Source of the DNA: QQWI01 sp964522015
GTDB lineage: Bacteria; Bacillota; Clostridia; Peptostreptococcales; Acidaminobacteraceae
Assembly (NCBI GenBank): GCA_964522015.1
Contig: CAZFST010000005.1
Coordinates: forward strand, 79,270 to 143,269
Length of the DNA: 64,000 nucleotides
Direction of reading: 5' to 3'
The translations under genes were made by a program, and so were the position numbers. Shown here in pieces: positions 26,954 through 35,818 of this stretch. Below the pieces are notes generated by a model that made no database searches, was not told the DNA's origin, and saw nothing but the letters and a program-made list of their open reading frames with translations. The first letter of the stretch is position 1, and every line of letters starts with the position of its first letter.

Positions 26954-27238
26954 ATGAAACATTTAAAAGCGAGTGAATTAGCATCATTTATTAAAGCAAC
27001 ACCAGAAGTATTACTGATTGATGTCCGAACACCCCAAGAATTCAACAGTGGCGCAATTGCTGGTTTTATCAACATACCCTTGGATGATATTATGAATCAC
27101 ACTGATGAGATTGATCAATCTCGCACTTGTGTCATCATGTGTCATGCCGGTTCAAGAAGCCTGATTGCAACACGGATGTTAGAAAACGCCGGTTATAAAA
27201 ACCTGTATAATCTATCAGGGGGCTACATGTCTTTCTAG
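26954..27238 (+). CDS. Single-domain rhodanese
   Basis: A 94-residue rhodanese (sulfurtransferase) domain. It shows LLIDVRTPQEFNSGAIAGFINIPLDD and the active-site loop MCHAGSRSLIA with catalytic Cys at about residue 71 (CHAGSRS). Such proteins pass sulfane sulfur between thiols; the physiological acceptor is unknown. AGGAGG is 5 bases before ATG. It is followed after 39 bases by a second rhodanese, probably co-transcribed. Confidence 0.92.
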   Translation: MKHLKASELASFIKATPEVLLIDVRTPQEFNSGAIAGFINIPLDDIMNHTDEIDQSRTCVIMCHAGSRSLIATRMLENAGYKNLYNLSGGYMSF

Positions 27239-27277
27239 TCCCCCCACCCCCTTATTACTTAGAGATTGGAGATTCAC

Positions 27278-27652
27278 ATGACAACACTATTACTTGTAGC
27301 TGTAATCATCATATTTAGCGTAACCCTAATGATCAAAAGAACCAACCTCGGTTCTGGTGCCACCATTACCCAGATTGATTCAAAAGCCCTTCTGGATTTA
27401 AAGAAAAATCAAACCCTACAACTGATTGACGTACGTACCCCAGGTGAATTTAAAGGCTATCACGCACCAGGTTTTAAGAATATACCCCTAAACGAACTTT
27501 CTAAGCGTCATTCAGAAATCAATAAAAATCAGATGGTGGTTTTAATGTGTGCCTCTGGCAATCGTAGTATGCAAGCTGCATCCCTACTGAGCAAACTGGA
27601 ATTCACCTCAATTGCAAATTTTAAAGGCGGCATTTCCCAATTCAAGGGTTAG
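27278..27652 (+). CDS. Membrane-anchored rhodanese
   Basis: A 124-residue protein: an N-terminal membrane helix (MTTLLLVAVIIIFSVTLMI, residues 1-19) followed by a rhodanese domain with LIDVRTPGEFKGYHAPGFKNIPLNE and the catalytic loop MCASGNRSMQA (Cys about residue 92). The helix would hold the domain at the membrane, opposite in location to the soluble rhodanese upstream, so the two may serve the cytoplasm and the cell surface. Start at 27278 is supported by TTGGAGA 5 bases upstream. Confidence 0.9.
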   Translation: MTTLLLVAVIIIFSVTLMIKRTNLGSGATITQIDSKALLDLKKNQTLQLIDVRTPGEFKGYHAPGFKNIPLNELSKRHSEINKNQMVVLMCASGNRSMQAASLLSKLEFTSIANFKGGISQFKG

Positions 27653-27664
27653 CCGCCTTTTTTC
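27623..27664 (+). terminator. Terminator of the rhodanese pair
   Basis: Stem AAAGGCGGC / GCCGCCTTT with a 20-base interior that itself holds CCC/GGG, followed by a T-rich run. The left arm lies within the coding end of the second rhodanese. Confidence 0.85.
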
Positions 27665-27738
27665 TTTTTTGCATTCTGATTTTAGATGTTACTTTTGATG
27701 GTGTCTTACGTTTGATGGTGTCTTGCGTTGATGGTGTC

Positions 27739-28593
27739 TTACTTCTCTTCTGGTTTGACATAAGTCCCATCTTGAATGGCCAAAACAAGGGTTGCCGTTT
27801 TTTTCGGGTCATGGAAATAATAGCTTAAGCCATCCTTACCCCGACCAGTTTTAGCAGCTGGGATGGTATGAAAAAACAAATCGTCTCTTGTCATACCCGC
27901 CATGCCGATGCCAAGCTTTGCTGCGTCCAGTAAATTCAAATCCGTATCCACATAGGCCAGGGCCCGTGTGACCACCATTGGCAGGCGCCAAGACATGGTT
28001 TTTGCCACTGCTTCGTTTATAAATTGTTGCTGTCTTGCAATTCTCTGAACATCACCCTCACGAATTTTACCATCATTAGATTTTCTGAATCTCAAAAATT
28101 CGATTGCATGGTCACCGCTGATGGTCTGAATACCAGGCTCAAAATTAATATGAAGCGGCGGAGTAGCCGTTGGATCGTCATAGACCATTTTAAATGGCAC
28201 ATCCACTTCTACGCCACCAATTAAATCAACCACGGAAGCGACCCCTTTATAGTCAACTGCTACAAAATAATCGATTGAGACACCGGTTAAATCGGAGACT
28301 GCTTTTTCAAGCCCTTCAGTGCCCCCACCTTTTTTAAAACCATAGGTAGCATTTAGTTTTGATTGTCCCAATTTATCCCGACCGGCCGTTGGATAATAAG
28401 TATCTCTGGGTATGCTGATCACGTGGGTTGTATCTTCACCGGGATTGACCATCACCAACATCATGGTGTCAGTTCGCGATCCTTCTAGGCCATACAGAAG
28501 AATATTTACAGGCTCTTTGTATAGCACGGCAATCCCAATTGAACTGGTTAAGATGGCAACCATCATCACAATTAATAAATATCGTTTTTTCAC
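27739..28593 (-). CDS. LytR-CpsA-Psr family protein
   Basis: An LCP protein of about 284 residues that attaches cell-wall glycopolymers to peptidoglycan at the outer face of the membrane. N-terminal membrane helix (LLIVMMVAILTSSIGIAVL), then the LCP domain: LLYGLEGSRTDTMMLVMVNP, VISIPRDTYYPT, DYKGVASVVDLIGGVEVDVP and HAIEFLRFRKSN with the arginines that bind the lipid diphosphate. Start taken as GTG at 28593 because GGGGGAAAG precedes it; an ATG at 28623 is possible. A second LCP gene is in this window at 56012. Confidence 0.88.
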   Translation of the reverse strand: MKKRYLLIVMMVAILTSSIGIAVLYKEPVNILLYGLEGSRTDTMMLVMVNPGEDTTHVISIPRDTYYPTAGRDKLGQSKLNATYGFKKGGGTEGLEKAVSDLTGVSIDYFVAVDYKGVASVVDLIGGVEVDVPFKMVYDDPTATPPLHINFEPGIQTISGDHAIEFLRFRKSNDGKIREGDVQRIARQQQFINEAVAKTMSWRLPMVVTRALAYVDTDLNLLDAAKLGIGMAGMTRDDLFFHTIPAAKTGRGKDGLSYYFHDPKKTATLVLAIQDGTYVKPEEK

Positions 28594-28622
28594 TTCTTTC
28601 CCCCACAAAATTCTCAAATGCA

Positions 28623-28680
28623 AAAAGAGCCGCCTTGAATGCTATTTAGCTCTCTAAACAACACTAAAGGAGGCATTCAA
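28623..28680 (-). terminator. Probable terminator of yebC
   Basis: On the minus strand TTGAATGC ... GCATTCAA with an inner TTTAG / CTAAA stem, followed by GGCGGCTCTTTTT. It stands between yebC and the LCP gene. Confidence 0.6.
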
Positions 28681-28681
28681 C

Positions 28682-29404
28682 TTATGCTTCTTCTTGCCAA
28701 TTATGATAAACGTTTTGAACGTCATCATTATCTTCAAATAGGTCTACTAGTTTTTGCATGTTCTTAAGGTCTTCTTCTGAGCTTAGCTTGGTCATGGTTT
28801 GTGGCAAATAGCGAAGCTCAGCCATGGAAAATGTGTAGTTCGCTTCGGATAGAGCAAGGCTGACCGCTCCAAAATCCTCAACGGCAGTATAAACCTCGTA
28901 GTGGTCTTCTTCAACAGTGAAATCCTCAGCGCCAGCCTCAATCACAGCGACTTCAAGGGCTTCTTCATCTATGGTTTCATTCTTATCAATGACGATGACA
29001 CCCTTGCGATCAAACATAAAGCTAACACAACCATGGGTGCCTAAATTGCCTTTTCCCTTTGAGAAATAGCTGCGAACATCGGCTGCGGTTCTATTTGTAT
29101 TGTCAGTTAGGCACTCCACCAAAACAGCGATGCCGCCTGGGCCATAGCCCTCGTAGGTCAACTCTGTATAAATGACACCATCATTGTCCCCAGCACCTTT
29201 TTTGACGGCACGGTCAATATTGTCATTTGGCATATTTGCTGCCTTTGCCTTTTCAATTGCCGTTGCAAGGGCTGCATTATACTCTGGGTCTGCGCCACCT
29301 TCTTTAGCAGCCACCATGATGTAGCGGCCAAGCTTCGTGAAAATTTTTGCTCGTTTTGCGTCCTGTTTGCCCTTACGTTGAATGATGGTTCCAATTCTGC
29401 CCAT
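28682..29404 (-). CDS. yebC: YebC/PmpR-family protein
   Basis: A 240-residue protein of the YebC/PmpR family. Family blocks: GRYIMVAAKEGGADPEYNAALATAIEKAKAANMPNDNIDRAVKKG and YEGYGPGGIAVLVECLTDNTNRTAADVRS, plus the C-terminal LPQTM. Members have been described both as DNA-binding regulators and, more recently, as factors that help ribosomes translate proline-rich stretches. The start at 29404 (MGRIGT) is chosen because AAGGAGA precedes it; the family begins MGR/MAGHS. Single gene. Confidence 0.95.
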   Translation of the reverse strand: MGRIGTIIQRKGKQDAKRAKIFTKLGRYIMVAAKEGGADPEYNAALATAIEKAKAANMPNDNIDRAVKKGAGDNDGVIYTELTYEGYGPGGIAVLVECLTDNTNRTAADVRSYFSKGKGNLGTHGCVSFMFDRKGVIVIDKNETIDEEALEVAVIEAGAEDFTVEEDHYEVYTAVEDFGAVSLALSEANYTFSMAELRYLPQTMTKLSSEEDLKNMQKLVDLFEDNDDVQNVYHNWQEEA

Positions 29405-29546
29405 TTTAAATCTCCTTATCGATGATTCGGTGACCAACAATAATTGCTGGTACCAAAAGATTCATAGCCACATTGGGGCTTACTGTGTACCCCTTGATTA
29501 TTCTAGCACGAACACAGTGTAAATCCAAGTGGCCTGAGATTAAAAC

Positions 29547-29587
29547 GTCAAGAAGCCTATACCTTTTTTAGGGCTAGGCTTCTTGAC
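29547..29587 (-). terminator. Terminator of the CHASE4 sensor gene
   Basis: Thirteen-base arms GTCAAGAAGCCTA / TAGGCTTCTTGAC with the stop codon of the sensor gene in the upstream arm, followed by GTTTTAATC on the minus strand. Confidence 0.8.
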
Positions 29588-32276
29588 TGTCTTCTAGTGT
29601 GTCTATATTGTCTTCCACCTCTATAATTTCATCCAAAATTTCAACAATTGCTAAATCAAACTGGGTCCCCCCCTGGGCGTATAATTCTTTAATAGCCTCA
29701 TCGGTTGACTTAGTTTTCCTATATGGACGGCGGGATGTCATGGCATCAAATGCGTCGGCTACTGAAATAATTCGAGCTATTATTGGTATTCCCTCACCCT
29801 GTAAGCCACGAGGATAACCCTGGCCATCCCATCTTTCATGGTGAGCAAGCACATACTCTGCGATAGGCGCATAGATATCCACTTGTTTGAGTATTTGGTA
29901 GCTGACCTCAGAATGTCTCTTGATTTCTTCATAATCTGAAAAAGAAATAGAGCCTTGATTCAATTGAACGCCTTGATCGATGGCAATTTTTCCAATATCG
30001 TGCATAAAAGCAGCTGCTTCCACATCTTTTAGTAGCTCTGGAGTCATCATTAGTCTTTCACCCATTTTGAGGCTCAAGGCTCTAACATTATGAGCATGAG
30101 ATTTTTCCTCATTGGAGCGATCAAATAAACATTTCAAAATCATGGCAATAGTCTCTTGCCGCATGACTTGTCCTTCTTTAATTTTTTTGCGATACATGGA
30201 CTCTTCAGCTTTTAAGATTACATCATGCATAAATTGATCTCGTGAATTTTTTGTATCATGGCCGATAGAAGCGGATACAACAACACAGGTTGTTTCAAGA
30301 CTTTCAATGGCAGCGTAGATACGATCAACTAGTTTCTTTGCATCCTCTGCAGGGGTTTTGGGTAAAAGCAGTACGAATTCATCCCCCCCCACACGGGCCA
30401 CAATCTCATCGGATCGACACTCATTTTTTAGGATTTCTGCTATGGTTTGTAGGAGCTTATCCCCTGCAAAATGGCCAAAGGCATCATTGGTGAGCTTAAG
30501 TCCATTCACATCTAGCATGGCCACTGAAAATGGGAGATTACGCTCTGTGTCAAGGCGCTTAAGCTCCTCTTCAAAAAAGCGTCGGTTATAGAGCCCTGTC
30601 AGTTGATCATGGTACCCAATAAATTCTATAAACTCTTGTTTCTTCTTGATTTCTGACACATCTCTTAAGATAGCAAAGACCTCGTCTCCGCTTGCTTTTG
30701 TAAATCTGACTTCAAAGTATTGCGCTTCTTCTTGTTCCCCTAAAACATATTCAAGCATTTGTAATTCGTTATTTTCCAGTGTCGCCTTAATTTTTTCCAA
30801 ACTGGATTTTGTGATTTCATATGGCAGTATTTCACTGAGATGCTTCCCGATAAAAATTGAGGGATCACTGAGCAATTGATGGGCGTCCCCACCTTCGCAG
30901 TCCATAAAAATACCCGCCTCATTGAGTCTAAAGACCACATCAGGTAGCGCCTGTACGATGGTCTTAAATCGACTCTCGCTTTCAAATAGTAATTTAATGG
31001 TATGTTGATGTTCTTCTATTTCATCTTTCAACTGTTCATTGGCTTCATTATATTGCAGAGCAAGTCTACTTAGGGCGTTATATTGTCCGACTAGCTCTTC
31101 TTCAATACTTTTTTTATGGTCCACTTCTTGCACTAAACGTTGGTTGCTATCCGAGAGGGCCCTTGTTCTTTCTTGAACAGCGATTTCTAAGGTTGAATTG
31201 GCTGTTCTTAATGCATTTTCGTTTTCAATGATTTCAAGTTGGTAGTGTCGAATTTTCCTAAGCATACTTTTGATTTCTGTTACTAAAACGCCAATCTCAT
31301 CAGAACCATTTTCATGGATCATTTCAAAATCAAAATCGATGTGATTGCCAGTTAATTTAACATCATGACTGAGTTGTGATAATCTAAATAGCATACGCTT
31401 ATCAATATACCAACTCAAAAGTCCGGTAAATACCGAAATTGTCAGCACCAGAAAAACCACAATCTGCTCCATGGTTTTCTTGCCCACTGCACTTGTCTCT
31501 TTTTTTAAGGTTAAACTCAGGTCCAACACTGGTTTCAGATTAATATCATTTAGCAATACACTGCCCCTGATTAAATGATTATCCATATTTTCTATAAAAA
31601 CATGGGCGGCGGACCTCTCATATGGCTGGTTATCCACCACTGATGTTACCTTAAGAGGTAACTCAATCTTTTGAGACCACTGATCAATTAATGAATCGGT
31701 TAAACGTTTACAAACAACTACATAACCTTTAGGCTCACCTTGCCCAGAGCTTGGCAATACAGAATGAGATGCCAACAACATGATTTTTTCTTGAAATACA
31801 AACAGACCGCTTTCTGCCACCGTAGCTCCTGGCAAAGGGTTAAGTATCCTTTTCTTTAAGGCCTCTAAAAATTGAGGTTCTACTGGCACCATTTTTTGAT
31901 TCACAAGATCCATCTGCCCCTGGTAAATGACATCGCCTCTCAAATTGATATAGAACATCATGTCAATCTGATAATTTGAAAATGTTTCTGGGATTAAATT
32001 CGAAGCTTTAAATTCAGCGTTTCCATCCTGAATATAACCATAAGCATCATCCCATACAGACCAATCAAAAGCAATTTGTTCTAAATTCAAAACATCTGAG
32101 GCAACTGTGTTTTCGGCGCGCTTAATATGATCCGTAACGTTCTTATGTTGAAGTCGTTCGAATTCGGGTAGCATGACCATATCCACAACGGCAATCACAA
32201 TAGCACACAATAATATGGCCTGCACTAATAATATCATTAGAATTTTACTGCGTAGTGTCCCTATTTTTGATGTCAT
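29574..32276 (-). CDS. CHASE4-PAS-GGDEF-HD-GYP membrane sensor
   Basis: A 900-residue membrane protein. Two membrane helices (about 12-33 and 265-288) bracket a CHASE4-type extracytoplasmic sensor domain; then a coiled-coil region, a PAS domain (about 435-545), a GGDEF domain (motif VARVGGDEFVLLL near 632) and an HD-GYP domain (HDIGKIAID near 760; HHERWDGQGYPRGL near 815). Both catalytic motifs are intact, so it could both make and break cyclic-di-GMP, with the balance set by the sensor. ATG at 32276 is preceded by AAAGGA; a TTG at 32285 is less likely. Confidence 0.9.
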   Translation of the reverse strand: MTSKIGTLRSKILMILLVQAILLCAIVIAVVDMVMLPEFERLQHKNVTDHIKRAENTVASDVLNLEQIAFDWSVWDDAYGYIQDGNAEFKASNLIPETFSNYQIDMMFYINLRGDVIYQGQMDLVNQKMVPVEPQFLEALKKRILNPLPGATVAESGLFVFQEKIMLLASHSVLPSSGQGEPKGYVVVCKRLTDSLIDQWSQKIELPLKVTSVVDNQPYERSAAHVFIENMDNHLIRGSVLLNDINLKPVLDLSLTLKKETSAVGKKTMEQIVVFLVLTISVFTGLLSWYIDKRMLFRLSQLSHDVKLTGNHIDFDFEMIHENGSDEIGVLVTEIKSMLRKIRHYQLEIIENENALRTANSTLEIAVQERTRALSDSNQRLVQEVDHKKSIEEELVGQYNALSRLALQYNEANEQLKDEIEEHQHTIKLLFESESRFKTIVQALPDVVFRLNEAGIFMDCEGGDAHQLLSDPSIFIGKHLSEILPYEITKSSLEKIKATLENNELQMLEYVLGEQEEAQYFEVRFTKASGDEVFAILRDVSEIKKKQEFIEFIGYHDQLTGLYNRRFFEEELKRLDTERNLPFSVAMLDVNGLKLTNDAFGHFAGDKLLQTIAEILKNECRSDEIVARVGGDEFVLLLPKTPAEDAKKLVDRIYAAIESLETTCVVVSASIGHDTKNSRDQFMHDVILKAEESMYRKKIKEGQVMRQETIAMILKCLFDRSNEEKSHAHNVRALSLKMGERLMMTPELLKDVEAAAFMHDIGKIAIDQGVQLNQGSISFSDYEEIKRHSEVSYQILKQVDIYAPIAEYVLAHHERWDGQGYPRGLQGEGIPIIARIISVADAFDAMTSRRPYRKTKSTDEAIKELYAQGGTQFDLAIVEILDEIIEVEDNIDTLEDSQEA

Positions 32277-32391
32277 CGAAACCAAAGTCCTTTCTTAGCA
32301 CTTGATCAGAAAATCCGAAAATATTGATACATTTATTTAGAATAATATACCCAGAATTTTAGTCTTACAACCGTAGGCTTTACAAAAAGTA

Positions 32392-32433
32392 AAAACCACA
32401 TCGAGACCTCGGAAGGTTACTCAATGTGGTTTT
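32392..32433 (-). terminator. Terminator of the 32436 gene
   Basis: Stem AAAACCACAT / ATGTGGTTTT with an inner near-complementary CGAG / CTCA; the minus-strand reading continues into TTTTACTTTTT. Confidence 0.8.
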
Positions 32434-32435
32434 GG

Positions 32436-33053
32436 TTATTTTTTAGTCAGCAGGCGCCTCAGATTCGTTATAATCGGTACTGAAGCCACTCTTTGTGGCA
32501 ATTCTTGACTTTCTGGTATTGCTACAGGCCGTTCGGGGGCTTCTTCAATGCGCAAAACCACTTCAAAATTAGGACAAATTTGCTCTTTGGAACTGACCTG
32601 CTCTAATTGATAGTGAAGACGTTCGAGGTTTTCTTTACGCCAGCAACTTTGCCAAATTTGTACAATACCATCTGAAAAGACATCAAAACTTTTAACATCT
32701 TGCTTTGTCATAGTCTCTAATGAAGCAACAGGTTCCCCTGTAACACTGCAGACCACATGAGCATATAGATTAACTGGCTTTTTAAGTTGTTGAAAATTAG
32801 CTCGCAAAATGGAGATTTCTTCACTATTATAGCGAGACTGTTCAAACCTTTTTGAGATGATTTCAGCTGCTTTATCTGGTGGCAAGGTGGTAATCAGTTC
32901 TTCAACAAGGCCATTCATGCCATTTCGCGTTAAAAAATGACGATAGGCATTGCCCGTCACAATAAAACCGTTTGCTGAACCATCATTTAAGGCAATCCCG
33001 TTTGAAGAAACCCCATTATTCCCCTGCAGCGTCATAAACCGCGAATTAGTCAC
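32436..33053 (-). CDS. Protein of unknown function
   Basis: A 205-residue soluble protein with no family I recognise. The first 35 residues are rich in Asn, Gly and Ser (MTNSRFMTLQGNNGVSSNG), which looks disordered. A helical segment follows (LVEELITTLPPDKAAEIISKRFEQSRYNSEEISILRANFQQL), then strands containing VNLYAHVVCSVTGEPVASLETM and a Pro-rich tail. No signal peptide or membrane helix. It ends at a clear terminator, 22 bases after nadE and in the same direction, so it may be in the nadE transcript. Confidence 0.65.
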   Translation of the reverse strand: MTNSRFMTLQGNNGVSSNGIALNDGSANGFIVTGNAYRHFLTRNGMNGLVEELITTLPPDKAAEIISKRFEQSRYNSEEISILRANFQQLKKPVNLYAHVVCSVTGEPVASLETMTKQDVKSFDVFSDGIVQIWQSCWRKENLERLHYQLEQVSSKEQICPNFEVVLRIEEAPERPVAIPESQELPQRVASVPIITNLRRLLTKK

Positions 33054-33075
33054 TGGATTAATTTCCCCTTATCAC

Positions 33076-33834
33076 TTAAAGCCACTTTGGGCAAGCTGGA
33101 GGCATCTTACGCTTATGTTCAGATCTCGTATGCAATCTTTGGATAATAGCAAGATCCGCTTCTGGGATGACTTCACCTCTAATATGTGCATCAATACAAG
33201 CATAGGTTGTACCCATTTCAGCCTCGTCGGTTTGACCTTCCCAAAGTCCAGCTGAGGGCGCTCTATCAAGTACCGATTGTGGCACCCCTAAATGGGCACC
33301 CCATAAATAGACTTCTTCTTTTGTCAATTCCGCAATAGGCAGAATATCTACCCCACCATCACCGTATTTTGTAAAGTACCCTGTGTAGACTTCTGCAGCA
33401 TTATCCGTACCCACTACAAGGTAGTTCATCAAATTCGCCACTGTGTAAATGGATGACATTCGAAGACGGGCCCGTAGGTTTGCATCCGATAAACGGCGGT
33501 TTTCTTCCTTAAATGTCAGTTGTGAATTGACCTTCTCAAAGACAGCACTGTGCTCTGATGATAAATCCACTTCTATATAATCAATACCAATGGCCTGGGC
33601 AAGGGCAATGCCGTCCTCACGGTCCCTCGGACTACTGTGTATCGGTAGGATAACACCCATAGCCCCGTTTGGAAATGCTAACTTCATTAAAGCTGCACAA
33701 ACCGATGAGTCTATGCCACCGGATAATCCAACCACTAAACCATTACAATTAGCGCCAGTTACTTGCATTCTCAACCACTGAACAGTTGCGTCTATTTGTG
33801 CTTGCAGACTTAAGGTGTTTGATGCTTCCGTCAT
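33076..33834 (-). CDS. nadE: NH3-dependent NAD(+) synthetase
   Basis: A 252-residue NAD synthetase that amidates nicotinic acid adenine dinucleotide to NAD. The ATP pyrophosphatase P-loop LVVGLSGGIDSSVCAALM is at about 33-50; NEADR-like region NLMNYLVVGTDNAAEVYTGYFTKYGDGGVDILPIAELTKEEV follows; C-terminal PSAGLWEGQTDEAEMG is typical. There is no glutaminase domain, so ammonia is the nitrogen source. AGGAGG is 7-8 bases before ATG. A TATAAT-like sequence lies about 35 bases upstream, but a good -35 is not clear. Confidence 0.95.
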   Translation of the reverse strand: MTEASNTLSLQAQIDATVQWLRMQVTGANCNGLVVGLSGGIDSSVCAALMKLAFPNGAMGVILPIHSSPRDREDGIALAQAIGIDYIEVDLSSEHSAVFEKVNSQLTFKEENRRLSDANLRARLRMSSIYTVANLMNYLVVGTDNAAEVYTGYFTKYGDGGVDILPIAELTKEEVYLWGAHLGVPQSVLDRAPSAGLWEGQTDEAEMGTTYACIDAHIRGEVIPEADLAIIQRLHTRSEHKRKMPPACPKWL

Positions 33835-33921
33835 CTTTATAGGCCTCCTAATGTGTTCTATTTACATTATAGAGTATTCCAAATCGAAACGAAAGAGTAA
33901 GTTTACTTTTAATTGACAATG

Positions 33922-34743
33922 CTAGCTGTTCAAGGGACTTAGATGCCCTAGAATTTTAAAGTCTTTCAAATAACGGCCATAACCACGGTTCAAATCATCC
34001 GCCATCTTTGAATTGGCAATCCCGATTTCCACATAAAATCGATAATGACCAAGACGGTTTTCTATGGGACGGGAATGAATGGCCTGTAAGTTGACACCAT
34101 AATTCGCAAGAAAATTTAAAGCCCCCGCCAATGCGCCTACCCGATGATCTAATGAAAAACCAACCAACATCACACCAGCTTTTAAGTCATGACAGCATCC
34201 CTTCTGTATACGAACAAATCTCGTCTGATTGTCCACAGCGTTTTCAATGTTTTTTTGAAAGACTTCAAGATCACTGTGTTCTAGTTGTTGATCGTTGACC
34301 AGTGCCAAAGCGGTTCCAGCTGGATGGTACTGGAGAGACCCCAGGGCTAAATGGGTACTATGGGTTAAAATCACCTGATTGGTCAAGGGGCCAAGTATGC
34401 CGTTACACTGGTCATAAGCCTCCCGCTGAGCGTAAATGCAAGTAATATCGGATAAGCTAGCCATCCCCTCACCCTTCTTGTAAACTAAATGATGGGCTAC
34501 TTTCAGGCTATAGGAATCCGTAATCACCAGTTGTCTTTTGGCAATGGCATCTAGCACTGGTCTGATCAGTCCTGTTGTACTGTTCTCTATGGGCACAATC
34601 CCCTGGGCATCTTCAGAAACGACTTTATCGATGACCCCCACCAAATGATTGGCATATTTTAAGACTTCACCATCTCGTTTCAGCGTCGAGGCTGCCGTGT
34701 GAGAAAATGTGCCCGCTGCCCCAAGGCAATACAAACTCTCCAT
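33922..34743 (-). CDS. pheA: Prephenate dehydratase
   Basis: A 273-residue prephenate dehydratase, the last dedicated step before phenylpyruvate in phenylalanine synthesis. Starts YCLGAAGTFSHTAA; the NSTTGLI and NQTRFVRI (TRF) motifs of the active site are present. The C-terminal ACT domain (about 190-270; VGFSLDHRVGALAGALNFLANYGVNLQAIHSRPIENRLGHYRFYVEI) would bind phenylalanine for feedback inhibition. No chorismate mutase is fused here; that activity is on the neighbour, tyrA. It follows tyrA by one base, third gene of the aroF-tyrA-pheA operon. Confidence 0.96.
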   Translation of the reverse strand: MESLYCLGAAGTFSHTAASTLKRDGEVLKYANHLVGVIDKVVSEDAQGIVPIENSTTGLIRPVLDAIAKRQLVITDSYSLKVAHHLVYKKGEGMASLSDITCIYAQREAYDQCNGILGPLTNQVILTHSTHLALGSLQYHPAGTALALVNDQQLEHSDLEVFQKNIENAVDNQTRFVRIQKGCCHDLKAGVMLVGFSLDHRVGALAGALNFLANYGVNLQAIHSRPIENRLGHYRFYVEIGIANSKMADDLNRGYGRYLKDFKILGHLSPLNS

Positions 34744-34744
34744 A

Positions 34745-35818
34745 TCAACCCCCTTGAACCGTTCTGCTCTGAGCGAAAATTGTTTCGTAAATCTGAAGGA
34801 TTGCAGGTGTCAATGGCGCATGATGAACGTTATTGGCAACACTTTGCTTAACTGTATTTTCCCGTTTGACATCAAGTATCACTTGCTTGTCCCGCCGCTT
34901 GCTATGACCTAGGGCTTTAGCGGTCTGTAATCTCTTTTCAAGCAGTGTCACCATTTGAGAATCGATTTGATCAATTTGATTGCGAAACAGCCCTAAGATA
35001 TCCCCACTTTGGCACTGTTTAAGCCACTTTTCAGTTGGTACAGAAGATGGCTCTTCTAGGGCCACTTGCAAGTGTTCAAGGGCCATTCTTACCTGTTCAA
35101 TCACACTGCCAAGGGCATCCCGGTTATACCAAAGAATCTCCGACCAAAGTCCTGGATCCGATTCCGAAATCCTGGCAGCCACTTGATAGCTGGGGGGCAT
35201 TAGCTGTGTATCTTGAAGGGGCAATAGTCCCTTTTGTAACATCGCCATCACATGGGTTAAGTGACTTGTATTAGCAAAATAAAGGTCGTGGAGCCCGTCA
35301 TTCATAAAGCGCACCTGATGGCCTAGGCTCTCCAACAAACAACGGCAGACTTCGTATTTTGGCAACACATCCTCGTCCACACAAATCACAGCTGTAGACC
35401 CTTCAATCAGGTGGGAAGAAGCCACTTGAAACCCCCTTTTTTCACTCCCAAATAAAGGGTGAATCCCGATATGCTGAATCACATGACCAGATTTTACAGC
35501 CACCCGGGACACCTGTTGCTTTGAACTAGTGCAAGTAATTAGTAAGCTATCATCTTTCAATAAAAACTGGGGAAGAGTGGCCAAACAAAGAACTGTCTGA
35601 GCCTCAGGTAGGGCTACGACAATCACATCAAAAACCTCCGTCACCGATTCAATATCTTTATAAATCTTCACTGACCCATGGTTTTCTATAGCCTCCCGGG
35701 TCATAATCGACCTCTCCACCACACTAATCTCTAAATCCTGTCGCTTTTCTAATAGTGCATGGATGTAAGAACCACCCACTACCCCAGCCCCTATCACAAG
35801 TACATTATGCAATCCCAT
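34745..35818 (-). CDS. tyrA: Prephenate dehydrogenase fused to C-terminal chorismate mutase
   Basis: A 357-residue fusion. Residues 1-270 are prephenate dehydrogenase with an N-terminal NAD-binding motif LVIGAGVVGGSYIHAL and the IGIHPLFG and RFMNDGLHDLYFANTSHLTHVMA blocks. Residues about 275-350 are a chorismate mutase (AroQ type): LGLFRNQIDQIDSQMVTLLEKRLQTAKALGHSKRRDK followed by ENTVKQSVANN. The order is dehydrogenase then mutase, opposite to the E. coli T-protein. The mutase supplies prephenate to both branches (tyrosine here, phenylalanine via pheA next door). Overlaps aroF by 14 bases. Confidence 0.93.
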   Translation of the reverse strand: MGLHNVLVIGAGVVGGSYIHALLEKRQDLEISVVERSIMTREAIENHGSVKIYKDIESVTEVFDVIVVALPEAQTVLCLATLPQFLLKDDSLLITCTSSKQQVSRVAVKSGHVIQHIGIHPLFGSEKRGFQVASSHLIEGSTAVICVDEDVLPKYEVCRCLLESLGHQVRFMNDGLHDLYFANTSHLTHVMAMLQKGLLPLQDTQLMPPSYQVAARISESDPGLWSEILWYNRDALGSVIEQVRMALEHLQVALEEPSSVPTEKWLKQCQSGDILGLFRNQIDQIDSQMVTLLEKRLQTAKALGHSKRRDKQVILDVKRENTVKQSVANNVHHAPLTPAILQIYETIFAQSRTVQGG

